In this document: positions 26,384-38,583 of the stretch, piece by piece
How the letters are laid out: every line of letters begins with the position of its first letter
Numbering within the stretch: position 1 is the first letter of the stretch
Source: Hibiscus mutabilis
Taxonomy: Eukaryota > Streptophyta > Magnoliopsida > Malvales > Malvaceae
Direction: 5' to 3'
DNA length: 64,000 bases
NCBI GenBank assembly: GCA_019671005.1
Contig: CM033745.1
Location: 35,757,834 to 35,821,833, forward strand
Position numbers and translations under genes: made by a program
Notes under the pieces: generated by a model
The model's database searches: none
What the model was told of the DNA's origin: nothing
What the model saw: only the letters and a program-made list of their open reading frames with translations

Positions 26384-28394
26384 TTGGATGAAAAATATTA
26401 GTAGGAAAATATTTTCATTAACCAAAACAGTCACATAGAGCATGCCATAGAATATAAATATTGACAAAAGATAAAAATAAAATGCGTATTGAACAATATA
26501 AGTTAGGTCATACCTTTGCATGTCTGGTGCGTTTCTTCTTTGTGACGAATCTTCATTCTCTCATGCCTACCATGCTTAGCTTCTAAATAGTCTGCAGCTT
26601 TGCGCCGGACGCCAATCTTGATCATCTTTCAAGCGATCCCTGGTATATAGGGGAGTAGCTAATGAAATCCAAAGTTGTATAACTTCGAATTTCATCGGTA
26701 GGGGTTACTTCCTTTCTTCTAGCAGGAGAACTATGAGGGCTCTTTACATCTCTCATCCAAACCTCTACATGCTGGTGGATTTTCATTTTTTGTCGTAGTT
26801 TTGTCGTTTTCTCCTCTGATTGACGGGTTGTGGCTCCATAACTGGTTTTTATTACATGTATGTGCCCCTTCTTCAACCTTTTTTTTCTATCTCCGTCCAT
26901 TCTTCTATTTATGCCCCTATCGGGGGTTGCTCTTCATTGTTCTTTGGGGATCAAACCAAAAATGTAAAGGTCGCGTCCTTGATCCATGCTCACCGCACCA
27001 ATTGTTGATTTTCAAAATGGACAAGAGTCGAAGAGGAGGGTTTGATAGTGGTTGGGATGGCTGCTCTGGGTTTGAGCCTGTGTATTACCCTTGCTTTTGG
27101 GGTAGGTGTGGTGTCTTGAATGGAGGAGAGCCATTCTCTCTTGTTTCATGTCCAGTTTTATACTACTTGGACAAGTGTCATGATAGGGTTATCGCGGCAT
27201 ATTGATTGGACTGGCTATGAATGGACGTTCTAGGTTCCCCTCGTCACCTGTAGTGGGCACATGTGTAAGCGCATGACCGTCGAATGAGACACCGTGTTGC
27301 TTGCAGTCTTTTTTGTTCGCCAAAAATTGCAAAGGGTACTACCTAGTTTGCGGGTGATCCTGTGTGTAATGATTAGTATGCGTTGCTATGCTTGTCGCCA
27401 GACGTCCCTTTTGTTACACCGTCCACAATCTCGCTTACTCCGGTTTCGACATGTGACAGTAGGTGTTTATAGGTACTAACATAACCATTTGCCCGTGTTC
27501 GTTCATTTAATTGAACAAACAAAAGTCTTGTTCATGTTCGTTCGTTCTAGAAATAAAACGAACTTTTCGCCGAACGATTCACGAACAGGTCGCGGAACGC
27601 TCGGTTTGCTTACCGCCCTGCTGACTTCTTTTGGGTGTGAAGATGGAGATTAGAGCTGATAAAATTTAAAATGATGTCGTGTTATGAATTCAGACCCATT
27701 TCAATATTTAGAATATATTAAAATTTATGCATTACAAATTAATAAGTTATTATTAACCAACAACTAGTTGATTTAAAGGGAGACGCTAGATCTTTTAAGC
27801 AATGTCATAAATTTGAATTATAATATTATGAATAGAGAAAATTAGGTTGGGAGAATCACCCTCGCATTATACCTCTACAAAATTTGATCCAAATTAGTTG
27901 GTTAATGAATCGAATACTAGTAATTAAAAAACATATTTTTAAGCTATGAATTTTAAATAAATATATATATATATATGAACATGCTTCGGCTTGGCCTTAT
28001 CCACCATTGATTATAGAAAAGAAGAAATCTGCTTGTAAGCAACTTGGTCTGTCAATTTTAAAACGTGAATCCCACGTTTACAAACAATTATTATTAGAGA
28101 ATGTTAATCAACATCAATAGATATTAATTAATAGGATTTTTAATGCTGTAAAAAATAGTAAATTAAATACAATGACCGGATGTTTCTTATCGCAAAACAT
28201 CAGCCAAATACACCAAGACCTGGAAACCACCTCGTCATTGCAGAAACTTCAAAATACATAATCAGATATTAAAAATCATTGAGTAGCTCCCCATTACAAG
28301 TGTTTTACCCACGGATTCCACTCCACCTTTCGTTATAATAGTCCAAAAACCTTTGCTGGCTCTTCACTTAAAGCCGGATTTGGTTATGTAGCAG
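26384..28394. other. No gene recognised
   Basis: It contains a 134-codon frame at 26801-27205 (plus) and a 92-codon frame at 26622-26900 (minus); neither matches a family I know. At about 27490-27600 a stretch repeats GTTCGTTC/GAACGAAC motifs in both orientations, resembling the end of a dispersed plant element, but no border can be drawn. 27640-28390 is AT-rich with a TA run near 27959. Confidence 0.4.
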
Positions 28395-28825
28395 TAGGGA
28401 TAGATACATGTTGGGTTGGGTTAATTTTTATCCGAACTCAACTCAACTCAACTCACCATGTATTGAATTTTCATCCAACTCGAATTTTATTAAATATAAA
28501 AGGAATTGTAAAAATGAAATATAAAGCGAGGTATTAATAGTAATTATCCTTATTTTCTTTCCTCTTTATGCAATAAAATTAAGGATGTAATAAAAAAATA
28601 TATAAATAATGTGACATTATAGTAATTATCTTTAAATGTATGAAAATTGTATAAATATTTTAAGTTAAATCAGGTATTTTTTCACTTTAAATTCAAACCT
28701 GATTTAATTAGATATTTAATAATTTTCACTCGACTTAACTCAATCCAAACTCATTTAAAAAAACCCTAAAAAATCAGGTCAGAACATATGAGAACCTGTC
28801 AAGTTCACTCTTATGCCCATCCCTA
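28395..28825. mobile_element. Short non-autonomous hAT-like element
   Basis: Ends are TAGGGATAG... and ...CCATCCCTA, inverted copies of each other and typical of hAT-type termini. The flanking 8-mers are TGTAGCAG (28387-28394) and GATAGCAG (28826-28833), matching at 6 of 8 positions, consistent with an aged 8 bp target duplication. The 431 bp interior is AT-rich and non-coding. It includes an ACTCA run near 28438-28458. Confidence 0.6.
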
Positions 28826-28833
28826 GATAGCAG

Positions 28834-29531
28834 GATGGGCAGATGATTATAAAACCATTTGAGGATTTTTTTTTCTTTTTTAACCAAAATTCCATCTAGT
28901 CCTCAAGCATGACTTTGCCACGCCCATGAACCGTTTTAGGAGCGATTCGCTTGAACCAAATCTTTATTCGGATTGTAAAATGCCTCAGGATTATCACATT
29001 TTGGGCCATCATATTTTTTAACGAACAGTTTAAGAGCCATACAACAGGTAGTCTTAAAAATAATTAAACTATAAAAATTAAGGGAGATTAAGTTTAATTT
29101 TATTAATCTTCAATGGTAGATCCTAAAATAAATAATAAACCAAAAAAATTAGGAAAGACAAGGATTTAAATATAATGGCTTCAAAACTATTTGTACTTAA
29201 ACGATGATCAATTTACACGTAGCACTGTCCCTACTTATTTGTATAGTCATATGATCTTGGATTTCAAAACAAAGCACTTCTCGAGAGAGTGACTAATCAA
29301 ACGATGGTACTTGTGTGATAATAGAGTCGTCACCGGTCTTTTTTAAATAGGTAGATTAAAAACCTAAAATAAACCGAGATTGCGAAATCTCGTAGGTTTG
29401 GAGGCACGGTTACGTATCGGAAAGGGTTAGCACCCACAACACCCGTAAAAACGACGCTTATATGGTCATTCCTATTTTTAACGTTTTTGAGTTTATATAT
29501 GCATAAGAAATTAATCAAACTTAGAATCTAC
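28834..29531. other. Intergenic, with a dispersed-repeat fragment
   Basis: No gene. The segment about 29320-29460 (AGAGTCGTCACCGG ... GGGTTAGCACCCACAACACCC) resembles a motif recurrent in plant retroelement debris. I cannot assign the family or its borders. The 62-codon minus frame 29330-29518 lies inside it and is not treated as a gene. Confidence 0.35.
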
Positions 29532-30072
29532 GGGCCCATTTGGTTTTATGAAGCATTTTCTATTTTTGTTTTTATTTTAAAAAATAATTTTCATTTTCAG
29601 TTTTCCAAAATTAGAAAACACATTTGGTTAATAAAAATGAAAACATGTTTTCAAAAATAAAAATAGTGAAAATGTGTTTGATATCTAGTTTTTCAAAAGA
29701 AAAATAAATAAATAGTTACTCATTAAATAATTAAATTAAAATATAATTATTAGAAAAATATTATTATAATAACAAATAAATATGATTAAATAAAAAAAAA
29801 ACTAAAATTGACATTAGAAGGATTCGAACCACCCGCGTTAAATGGAGTTAAAATTTAAAACCCTTATTTTCATCGTTTTCACTTTTCTAAAACATTTTCA
29901 ATGAAAATAGTGAAAACATCTTTTTTAAGTTTTAAATTTTCACTCATTTTTGTTTTTATTTTTTAAAAAATATTTTCAAATTTTGCAATCGAACAAGTTT
30001 TCTGCATCATTTTCTATTTTTCAAGAAAACCAAAATAAAAATAGCATGTATTCTCTAGAATCAAACGCACCC
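29532..30072. mobile_element. MITE-like element with GGGCCC-type ends
   Basis: The left end GGGCCCATTTGGTTTT and the right end (reverse complement GGGTGCGTTTGATTCT) are imperfect inverted repeats. Both subterminal regions also share CATTTTCTATTTTT. The 541 bp element is flanked by the trinucleotide TAC on both sides (29529-29531 and 30073-30075). Such ends resemble PIF/Harbinger (Tourist) MITEs, though their usual duplication is TWA. The interior is non-coding. Confidence 0.55.
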
Positions 30073-30075
30073 TAC

Positions 30076-31707
30076 ATTTTTTAAATATTTCACTTCAATT
30101 AAGAATAATTCAATTAAGGTGGTATTTACTAAAGTTACTGGATTTAAGTTATTTAAAGATCTAAGTTAACCCTAATTAAAAGCTATTTAAAGCCTAAAAA
30201 AATCTAAAGTGTTATTTATTGGCTTAATTTAAAAGATCTAACTTAGGAAACTATTTATGGCATTGATTTTATATTTAATCCTAAAAACGTTAATTCTATA
30301 ATTAATTTTAAAGAAACCTAAACAATGAGCTATAGTTATTTAAAAGAACCCTAACTAAGGAAATAAATTAAAGGCTCTAATCCTAGTATCACAAGAATTA
30401 AAAATAAATAAATAACATAAATAATAAAGGGCCTGATCAAACCCCACAAACTCGGAAATTTTAAAGTTTTTCATTCTAATCTACACCCAACTTCGATGGA
30501 GCCTTCCCCTTTATACACTCGATCTTAACTACCCTTGCTTGAAACTGTTCTCGTTCATGACTCTAATGGACATGCTGGTGGTACTGACGACAACAATGAT
30601 CACGGCGACGGACGGCAGTGGTCATGGCGACAAACGAAGGCAACTTGATCGGTGATGACCTCTTTTCCTTATCCTTCATTTCGACCACACACATACACAT
30701 ATATATAAACTAAAAATAAAACGAAAAATAAGAAAGACAACTCCAACAACCCTAAAATAAGTGTGTGTTTCAGTACAATGTGTTTTGTGTGAATTTCTAC
30801 TTTGTTGTGAAAATCACAAAAGAATAGGCTTCAAGAAACCCTAACAACCCTAAAATAACTTACACATTAATGCTAAATATTTTTTTCTCAGAAAGAGAAT
30901 AATCTCTTTACTTGGGCAACAAACCACTTTCCTTACACACAAAATGATCCTAAATTAATTAGAACAAATAGGGAAAAACTTAAATTTGACTTTAATTACA
31001 AATAATCAATAGATTAATTGAAAATTCGTAATAAAATCAAATTCTCGTATTAGACCTGTATCCAAATTTCTGCACTCGTTGTCTTCAGTAAAATAGACAT
31101 ATCTTGAGCTCCCAACGTCCGATTGAGGCATTTCAAGATGCGTTGGAAAGGTAACTAAAATACGGTCAGATCTTAAGAAGTTATCATAGCCTAAATATGC
31201 TCGGATCCTAACGAAAATTTGACATGAGTCTACAGTCAAAATTCCTTGCACATCACTTGACTTCCCTTATTTGTTGGATAAAAATCTCTTGCATTCTTTT
31301 CCATATTTGACATGGTTAGGATCTTGTGTGATCTGCAAGAATAACTAAAATACATTAATAATAATAATAATGAAATACTATAAAAAATGGGCCAATTGGG
31401 CATTTACTCATGTAGATGAAGTTCTTTTATTTTTTTAATAGACTCTAATTTATATACGAACTCTAATATATTTACAAGGTGATCATTTTGGTGCCCTAAC
31501 ACTAAAAAATTAAATTCTAAAACTAAACCTAATTTTTAAATCTTAAACTATAAACTTTAAAATACACTATACACCTAATACTCTAAATCCTAACCTTAAA
31601 CCATAATCTTAAATCTTAAACCTAATATTTTAATGATAGAACAATAGAAGCACCGAAAAGGAGATAACAATTTTTACTCGGAAAGGACACTTTGCTTGAA
31701 CCAAAAC
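30076..31707. other. AT-rich intergenic sequence
   Basis: No gene or element borders found. It has a CA/TA run near 30687-30710, an ATA repeat near 31353-31372, and a degenerate run of CTAAACCTAA-like words at about 31500-31625. The 81-codon minus frame 31006-31251 is unrecognised. Confidence 0.4.
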
Positions 31708-32190
31708 AAGCTTGACATTCACAATCATTGACTGATCATACTCTTCGTTATTAGCTAAAATTTTTCCAACTTGGGGAATTTCCTGCTCATAAGGTTATTG
31801 ATTTGCACCATTTGTTAACTAAACTGTAGGTCGTGAGCTCTTGTTTTATTTTTTTATTTTTGAAGGACTCTAACTTGGTATTTTAAAAAATATAATATTT
31901 GGAAGATTTAAGGTTTACAAGTTAAAAAATTGCCAAATATTACCATCATTTAAGAAATTTATCATTTTGGTCATTCATGAAAACCTTAAACAGTCCAAAT
32001 GTTATATTTTTTAAGATACCAAGTCGGAGTCCTTCAAAAATAAAAATAACCAAGAGCTCACGACCTATAGTTAAGTTAGTTAACAAATGTTGCAAATCAA
32101 TAAACTTATGAGCAGGAAATTCCCCAAGTTGGCAAAATTTTAGATAATAACGAATAGTTTGATCAGTCAATGATTGTGAATGTCAAGCTT
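31708..32190. repeat. Foldback inverted repeat, about 483 bp
   Basis: The left arm (31708 to about 31916) begins AAGCTTGACATTCAC and the right arm (about 31980-32190) ends GTGAATGTCAAGCTT. The arms match closely along about 200 bp, with a loop of about 60 bp. The outermost six bases are themselves a HindIII palindrome. No target duplication is visible. Short frames in it (for example 31946-32170 minus) are not genes. Confidence 0.8.
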
Positions 32191-32812
32191 AAATTGATAG
32201 GATTAGGCATGCTTTCCTTTGGGGGATACAGATTTACAGTGAAAGATGAGCCGAGTTGGGTGGGGGTACGGTGTGTAAGCTATAAAACGTTTGGGTGGAT
32301 TAGGTGTGGTGGACTTTGCGTTATCAGAATCTTGTGCTTTTGGCAAAATGAACGTGGCGATATGCTTTAGAACCAAACTCTTTATGGCGGAATTTGATCA
32401 TCACAAAGTACGGGGCACAAGTTTTAGCATGGCGTTTTAACACATTGAGGCCCAATCGGATGTCTAAAATGTGGAGACAAATTGTGCGTATTTAAGAGGA
32501 AGAATGAGTAGAGCGATTCTTGTGTTTTAATAGATTTTCTAGGCAGGTCTGGATGGTCGGAGAGTGCTCTTCTAGCAGAATCGTTGGTGCAGTGTCGAGC
32601 CACTATGTGTGGTTTATTCACGATTGTATATGGCAACTTGTAATAAGATTGCATGGGTGATAGAGTATGCATTGGATGGGTCTTTTAGACATTCTAATTG
32701 GGAATCTTGTTTTGGACGTTCTCTTCGGGGTTTGGAGGGGAGACAATTGGAGGAGTTAGCTGCTTCTATTGGCCATATTCAGTTATTGATGGGTTCAAAG
32801 GATTGATTAATT

Positions 32813-33253
32813 TTGGAATCGAATGTGCATGGACTATTTTCGGTTAAAGAGCTATCTTTTTTGATGCATTTGTTTGGCTTGTCTAGGGACACGATGGATA
32901 CTTTTAGAGTTTGGGATGCGGGTGTTCCGCCCAAAATCCAATGTTTTTTATGGTTCATAAGGATAGACAGATTGTTGACTCTTGTGATGATATGCGTAAG
33001 GGATGTGTCGTTAGGTGACTCGCCTTTGATTTGTGCAATGTGTGGTACTGGTGAGGATAATACTGATCATATCTTCCTCTCTTGTGAGCTGGTGATGGCT
33101 CTTTTGCTGTATTATTTTGGTTGGTGGGGACTTGCTTGTGTGTTGCCATCATCTTTGGCTCTTTTTCTTCAACAATGTTTTGATAGTTTTTTCTCGGGAG
33201 TGCGTCGTCAATGGTGGTTAATTAGGTGTGCTGTAGTGTTGTGGTCTTTGTAG
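32813..33253 (+). pseudogene. LINE RT zinc-binding domain (zf-RVT type)
   Basis: A 146-codon open frame with the hallmark P-P-K-I-Q-C-F-L-W near residue 40. It is followed by a cysteine/histidine cluster (C-x2-C near residue 82, then D-H-I-F-L-S-C) as in the zf-RVT domain downstream of LINE reverse transcriptases. The preceding frame 32609-32806 belongs to the same protein, separated by a stop. The downstream A-R-N-D-A-V-F-N motif runs up to the hAT-like insertion at 33295. Confidence 0.7.
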
Positions 33254-33294
33254 TTAGCAAGAAACGACGCGGTGTTTAATAAAAAAGTGGTGAC

Positions 33295-34049
33295 TAGGGA
33301 AGGTAGATGGGTACCATTTTGCGGATTTCGCACCGTACCCGTCCTAGTTGGAGCAGAGATAGGTATGAGTTTGGTGGGTGGTGGGCAGGTGTGGATGTGA
33401 AAAGTCATACCCGCCGTGGGTAGTGGATAGTTGATGGATTTGAGACCTTACTCGCCCTGCGTCCGCCCGCCCACTAATTACTTGCCGTATGAACTTTGGA
33501 CCATTTATGTTTATAGACTTTCATTATGCCTTTTATTATGGTGCTTTATGCATTCAGATCTTGGTTTGTTTAAAAATCTACATTAATCCTTAAGTTTGTA
33601 GACTTTGACCTCAATTAATTTAGCTTGAAAAAATGATGGTTTATGATCAAGCTTGAATTAATTAGGTTGTAGAGTAGAATTTATGCCGGTGTAAGTGTGC
33701 TTTAGATAAATTAGCTATAGTTAGTTAGTTGTAGTTAAATTTATATCGGTGTAAATGTATTATATATGTCACTTGATCAATCAATAAAGTTTGTGAAATT
33801 TTACTCTTATTTACAAAAGTCTATGGTTTGTTTTTAAATAATTCAATATTAGTGGCTACTTGTCAGATGGGTATAGGTGAGCAGGAGCGGGTACAGGTTG
33901 AGTGGTGGGTATCCAGTTGGGTAGTGGGTGTAAATTTGAAAATTGTACCCGTCGTGGGTAGTGAATAGCTGGTGGATATAAAAATTTTAGGTGGGTATGG
34001 GTATGGGGGAGAAGGTATCTGCACCCGCCCCACTCATTTGCCGCACCTA
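33295..34049. mobile_element. Non-autonomous hAT-like element inside the LINE
   Basis: It is flanked by an exact 8 bp duplication, GTGGTGAC (33287-33294 and 34050-34057). Ends are TAGGGAAGG and, inverted, TAGGTGCGG. The 755 bp body has two related GT-rich segments (about 33345-33480 and 33855-34049) around an unrelated AT-rich middle. It may therefore be a duplicated or nested element. Non-coding. Confidence 0.75.
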
Positions 34050-34153
34050 GTGGTGACAGTGGGTGATTTAGCATCATTGGTCACGTTGCGATCGTTTTAT
34101 TAGGTGAAGGCGATTCATTGGATTGTGTGGTGGAGGAATCATAATGGTGGGAT

Positions 34154-35347
34154 TGTCACACCCTGAAAACCGGTCTAGTCGGGGTTAGGTTCCAGTGATC
34201 GAATATTTTGTATCGGTTATGTAATTTGCTCGATCTTGTACCTAATTTGAAGTAGTGAAGGTTACTCGAGCTAATTGTAACAGTTTATTATTATTATTAT
34301 ATTAAAAAAAGAGATGGAGTGAGTGGGGGGACCCATGGCAAATTCTTTCAAATTGAAGAAATTGCCGTGAATTCTCCCATGTTTGGGGGAGACTCGACGC
34401 AAGGTGGCCTCCACGTGGGAAAGCCTAAGGCCATGCCCCTTTAAGCATGCCACCACTCCACATACATGGAGAATGAAGAGAAAAATGAGAGCCGGCCATT
34501 TGTGTATAAATAGGGGGATTTTGCGCAAAAACAAGACAAAAAATAAGGAACAAATCGATTCAGTGATAGGTTGGTAAGCCCAAATTTTCCGGTTTAATAA
34601 ATTTGAGTCTTTGCTATCGACCGGGTAAGCTCAACTCCTTGGTTAATATTTTCATATTGATTCGATGTCGTTTTGTCGATTCTAACCAATTCCTATTGGT
34701 TAACCTAGCTCAAGAGGTTGATAAAGAACAACTGTCACCCCTTCCGAAAGCCAAGGATAAAAGGCGCTACTATCCGAGAGTCTTAAAAGCATCAGGTTGT
34801 CGAGGTAAGTGTAGTTGTGTCAAGGGATAGGCTCGGTGCTATCCCTTTGCATTATTTTGTGGTTATATTTGTATTTGTTTAAGGGCTCCCATAGAGCAAC
34901 TATGTTGATTCAATTGGCAAATCCGGTAAGTGCCTTGCATTGCTTTGACATATGCAAATATGACTATGATATGCTACACGTATATGATATATGAAATGTT
35001 GCATTTTGATATTTGATACGATATAACTTGAAAAATTTATGGACTATGTGAATTTGTGCAATTATGAACATTGGATACAATTGGCATGCCATAGGATTTT
35101 TGAGCTCGGTTAAGTAAGGGAAGACTACGGTCTAGGGCTACTGCCTATATGTGAGGTTAAGAAAAGTTTAAAATTGACCCCAACTCTGATTAAGTTTAGT
35201 AACAAACAAAGTGGATAACTCTTAAGAATAATCAATATGATACTTAGATTAGGTTTTGAACTCTAAAACTTTTTTTGAACCTTCGATTAGTCTTTCGATA
35301 ACACTATCCGACCCGGATCCCTACCAGACCGAGAAGGGGGTGTTACA
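34154..35347 (+). repeat. 5' LTR of the gypsy element (internally deleted)
   Basis: 1194 bp, TG...CA. A TATA box (TATAAATA, 34505-34512) probably marks the promoter. Compared with the 3' LTR it lacks about 860 bp, joined at about 35156 (GTGAGG then TTAAGAA), with AGG present at both former edges. Short frames such as 34603-34830 are LTR sequence, not genes. Confidence 0.92.
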
Positions 35348-35351
35348 ATTG

Positions 35352-35364
35352 TGGTATTAGAGCC
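35352..35364 (+). other. Primer-binding site of the gypsy element
   Basis: TGGTATTAGAGCC lies 4 bp after the 5' LTR. It matches the 3' end complement of initiator-Met tRNA except for one C-to-T change. Confidence 0.85.
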
Positions 35365-35503
35365 TAGGTTTAGTCGATTCTAGGACTAACTAGGCATCCG
35401 TTATGAGTCTATGTCTGTATATGCCCCTTTAAAGTTATTTATATACGTTATATGTGACTTGTAACTTACACGATTTAATCTTTTTGTGTAACCTAGACCT
35501 AAA

Positions 35504-36470
35504 ATGTATGGTCCTACCGATAGAAGGGTAGTGAAGGAAACTCATCCGGGCTCCTTCTCAACTCAGGGGGACAACCTGAGACCTGCAATCCAACCCGAGC
35601 ATGTGGGACAGAATGACCCACCTTTCCCTCCATTAATGCCACCCACTCAACAGGCATATCTGATGTCTATGGCGGACATGATTAAACATGTGGTGGTGTT
35701 TCTCCGACAATAACCACTTCCCCCACCTATTGAGGCTTCTCTTCCTGTTTCGAGAGCTCTTGTTGACAAGCTCAAGTAATACCTTCAGTATATGTTCACC
35801 GGCCAGGACCTGGATAACTCTGAGAACACGGAATACTGGCTGGAGAACACTCTGAAAGTACTGAATAAGCAAATAAAGTGTCCTAAGGAGCATAAACTTG
35901 AATGTGCCTTGGCCTTGATAGCTGACGAGGAACAAAGATGGTGGGATACGATGACCCTCACTGTTTCTGAACATCATGTCACATGAGACTTCTTTCTTCA
36001 TGAGTTTTGTAAGAAATACATCAGCGAGCACTACATTGCAGAAAGACGCAAGAAATTCCTCCATCTGAGGCAAGGGGGAAGACCAGTGAAATAGTACATC
36101 CACGATTTCTGTAAGTATACAAGATATGGTGCCGAAATCATCCGTACCGAAAAGGAAAAATGCAGAATATTTATAGACGGCCTTTGTGATGAACTTCGTC
36201 CTCTCTTCATTGCTTTGGAGATTGAGGACTTCCAGACCCTTGTCAATCGGGCCATCACAACTGAAGCTTCACAGAGAGCCTCCGAAAGGAGGAAGGGGAA
36301 CCAGACTCGACCTGATAAGAGGTTCCGAGATGATTCTAAGTCACCTACATCCAGAAGAAGGGAAGACAATGGGACCATAAGTCTATTACCTACAAACAGT
36401 TACCTCGATCTGGGTATGTACCTCAGTCCTAGTCTGCCGGAACAACCGTTACCTATACAGCTTCAGTAGA
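35504..36470 (+). pseudogene. gag of the gypsy element (broken)
   Basis: The frame opens at an ATG about 140 bp past the primer-binding site. It reads a proline-rich N-terminus, then the retrotransposon gag core: N-T-E-Y-W-L-E-N-T near 35826, R-W-W-D-T near 35938, and K-K-F-L-H-L near 36048. Several in-frame stops interrupt it (for example after 35710 and at 35985 and 36090), and the tail is Arg/Lys-rich. A cysteine-rich region near 36545-36620 may be the decayed zinc knuckle. Overlapping frames on the minus strand are shadows. Confidence 0.8.
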
Positions 36471-36797
36471 TAGCATGGGCGGTTCCACAAAGGGTTCCCA
36501 GATTCCCTTATGTAACTTCTGCTAGAAGAGGCACTCGGGCAGTGCTGTAGGTAATTTGGTTCTTATTACCTTTGTGGAGAGTCTGGTCACTTCATTTGTT
36601 AGTGCCCATAGAACCCTCAGGCTCCTACATTTGTAGCTTCTCAGAATAATCTTAATAAGGGGAGAAAAGCAAAGCCAGTGCCATCCAGATCCGCAGGTAG
36701 ACCCTGCAACAACAATACTCCTCCAGCTGGCCGTGACCCGCAGACTTCAGCCCAAATGTACCACGTTTGAGGTTGCGAGCAAGAGGATGATCCTGAT

Positions 36798-37130
36798 GTG
36801 ATTGCAAGTATGGTGGAGTTATGTTCTGAACTTGTTTATGCTTTGATAGATCTAGGCTCCACGCACTCTTTTATTAGTGAATCCTTGATTGAAAAGTATT
36901 TAGAATGTGAACCTGTTGCTTCCGAGATACTTGTCTCAAATCCGCTAGAAGATAATGTGGCTATTCGAATAATCTGTAGAGTTTTCCCCTAAGGATCCAA
37001 GGGATCCCATTTCCTGCCAACTTGATGGCTTTTCCCTTACATGAGTTCGATCTGATTCTATGCCTTGATTGGCTAGCTGAATATCAAGCATGGGTGGATT
37101 ACTCGAAGAAGAAATTATATCTCCGTGGAC
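36798..37130 (+). pseudogene. Aspartic protease region of the gypsy element
   Basis: The segment encodes A-L-I-D-L-G-S-T-H-S-F-I-S, the family's DSGATHSFIS protease motif in which the residue after the catalytic Asp is Leu instead of Ser. A downstream F-D-L-I-L-C-L-D-W-L motif is the usual end of the domain. A stop lies between the parts near 36990. The Ser change and the stop make it inactive. Confidence 0.75.
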
Positions 37131-37209
37131 TCGGTAAGGAGAGCATAACCTTGATAAAGTCTAAACCCGAGCCTAAAAAGAGTCTCATGTATGCCATGGA
37201 GTCTAAGAA

Positions 37210-38010
37210 AGATTTTAAGATAAAAAACGTAGCCGTGGTGAAAGAATTTTTCAATGTGCTTCCCGATGAACTTTCGGGACTCCCTCCCACTCGTGAAGTA
37301 GAATTCAGGATAGAAGTACAACCTGGGACTACTCTGATCTCCACTACTCTGTATAGAATAGCTCCGGTAGAGTTGAAGGAGTAAAAGCTCAAATTCAAGA
37401 CCTTCAAGATAAGGGATTCATCCGACCAAGTTTCTCACCCTGGGGAGCACCAGTTTTGTTCGTCAAAAAGAATGATGGATCGATACGTCTATGCATTGAC
37501 TATCGTTAATTGAATAAAGTAATGATCAAGAACAAGTACCCACTTCCGAGGATAGATGACCTCTTTGATCAGTTGAATGATGTTTCTGTCTTTTCCAAGA
37601 TAGATCTTCGGTTTGGATACTACCAAATGTTGGTGAAAGAGTTTGATGTTCCAAAGACTGCCTTTCGAACATGATATGGTCACTACAAATTTCTGGCGAT
37701 GCCTTTTGGGCTCATGAATTCACCTGTAGCCTTCATGAACCTAATGAATCGTGTATTTCGACCCTATCTCGATAAGTTTGTGGTTGTCTTCATCAACAAC
37801 ATTCTGATCTATTCTAAAGACTCTATTTCTCAAGAAGAACATATCTGAATTGTGCTTCAGACCCTCCGGGAAAAATAACTCTACGCCAAGTTCAGTAAAT
37901 GTGAATTCTGGTTATCCAAAGTATTCTTCCTTGGCCATGTGATTTCTTTTACGGGAATTCAGGTAGACCCAAAGAAGATTCAAGCAATAATTGATTAGAC
38001 TCCTCCGAAG
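37210..38010 (+). pseudogene. Reverse transcriptase of the gypsy element (catalytic residues lost)
   Basis: Recognisable RT blocks: G-F-I-R-P-S with S-P-W-G-A-P-V-L-F-V-K-K (about 37413-37470), L-C-I-D-Y-R (37489), the S-K-I-D-L-R block (37596), and M-P-F-G-L-M-N-S (37699). The YVDD-type catalytic box is F-I-N-N (aac aac at 37795-37800), so both metal-binding aspartates are asparagines. Stops sit where Arg, Gln and Trp codons are expected (for example 37507, 37671, 37846 and 37996). A one-base deletion near 37383 shifts the frame. Inactive. Confidence 0.88.
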
Positions 38011-38580
38011 AATGTGGGAGAAGTTTATAGTTTTCTGGGCCTTACAGGCTATTACCGTAGATTTGTTAAGGGATTCTTATTGCTTGTAGCACCCTTAACG
38101 AAGCTTCTTCACAAGGGTACTCCTTTTGTATGGACTGTTGATCAACAAAGGAGTTTCGACCAGCTCAAGCAAGTCCTTACTCATGCCCTTGTATTAGTGC
38201 AATTCGAGTCAGGCAAAGAATTCACCGTGTACAGTGATGCATCCCACATGGGATTAGGCTGTGTTCTGGTGCAAGAAGGCAAAGTCATAGCTTATGCCTC
38301 TACTCAAGCCTCATGAGCTAAATTACCCGACTCATGATCTGGAACTTGCAGCAGTTGTGCTTGCTTTGAAGACTTGGTGACATTATCTTTATGGTGAGAA
38401 GTGTTATCTCTACACTGATCACAAAAGCTTGAAATATCTCCTAACTCAGAAAGAGTTAAACCTTCGTCACCGCCGATGGATGGAGATATTGAAAGATTAT
38501 GATTTAGTCATTGACTACCATCCCGGTAAAGCCAGTGTGGTGCTGACACTCTTAGCTGGAAGCCCACTTCTTCTCCGAGA
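38011..38580 (+). pseudogene. RT end and RNase H of the gypsy element
   Basis: A 100-codon open frame (38014-38316) runs from S-F-L-G-L-T-G-Y-Y-R-R-F, the end of RT, into RNase H with V-Y-S-D-A-S-H-M-G-L-G. After a frameshift at about 38310 the domain continues (H-D-L-E-L-A-A-V-V and T-D-H-K-S-L-K-Y) to a D-Y-H-P-G-K segment near 38514. A TGG-to-TGA change creates a stop near 38380. Confidence 0.82.
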
Positions 38581-38583
38581 TGC

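Noticed and set aside
25694..26438. Overlapping 60-99 codon frames on both strands
   Set aside because: They are produced by the 96-97 bp minisatellite and occur in several frames at once.
26801..27205. 134-codon open frame
   Set aside because: No recognisable domain, no repeat of the frame elsewhere, and no splice or promoter context; left unannotated.
27490..27600. GTTCGTTC / GAACGAAC-rich stretch as a hAT terminus
   Set aside because: Suggestive of dispersed plant repeats, but I found no paired end or target duplication.
29820..29830. Perfect B-box-like word (GGTTCGAATCC on the minus strand)
   Set aside because: It lies inside the MITE-like element and no A box or tRNA stem structure accompanies it, so it is not a tRNA gene.
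31500..31625. Interstitial telomere-like CTAAACCTAA words
   Set aside because: The words are irregular and interspersed with other bases; they fit AT-rich sequence as well as old telomere repeat.
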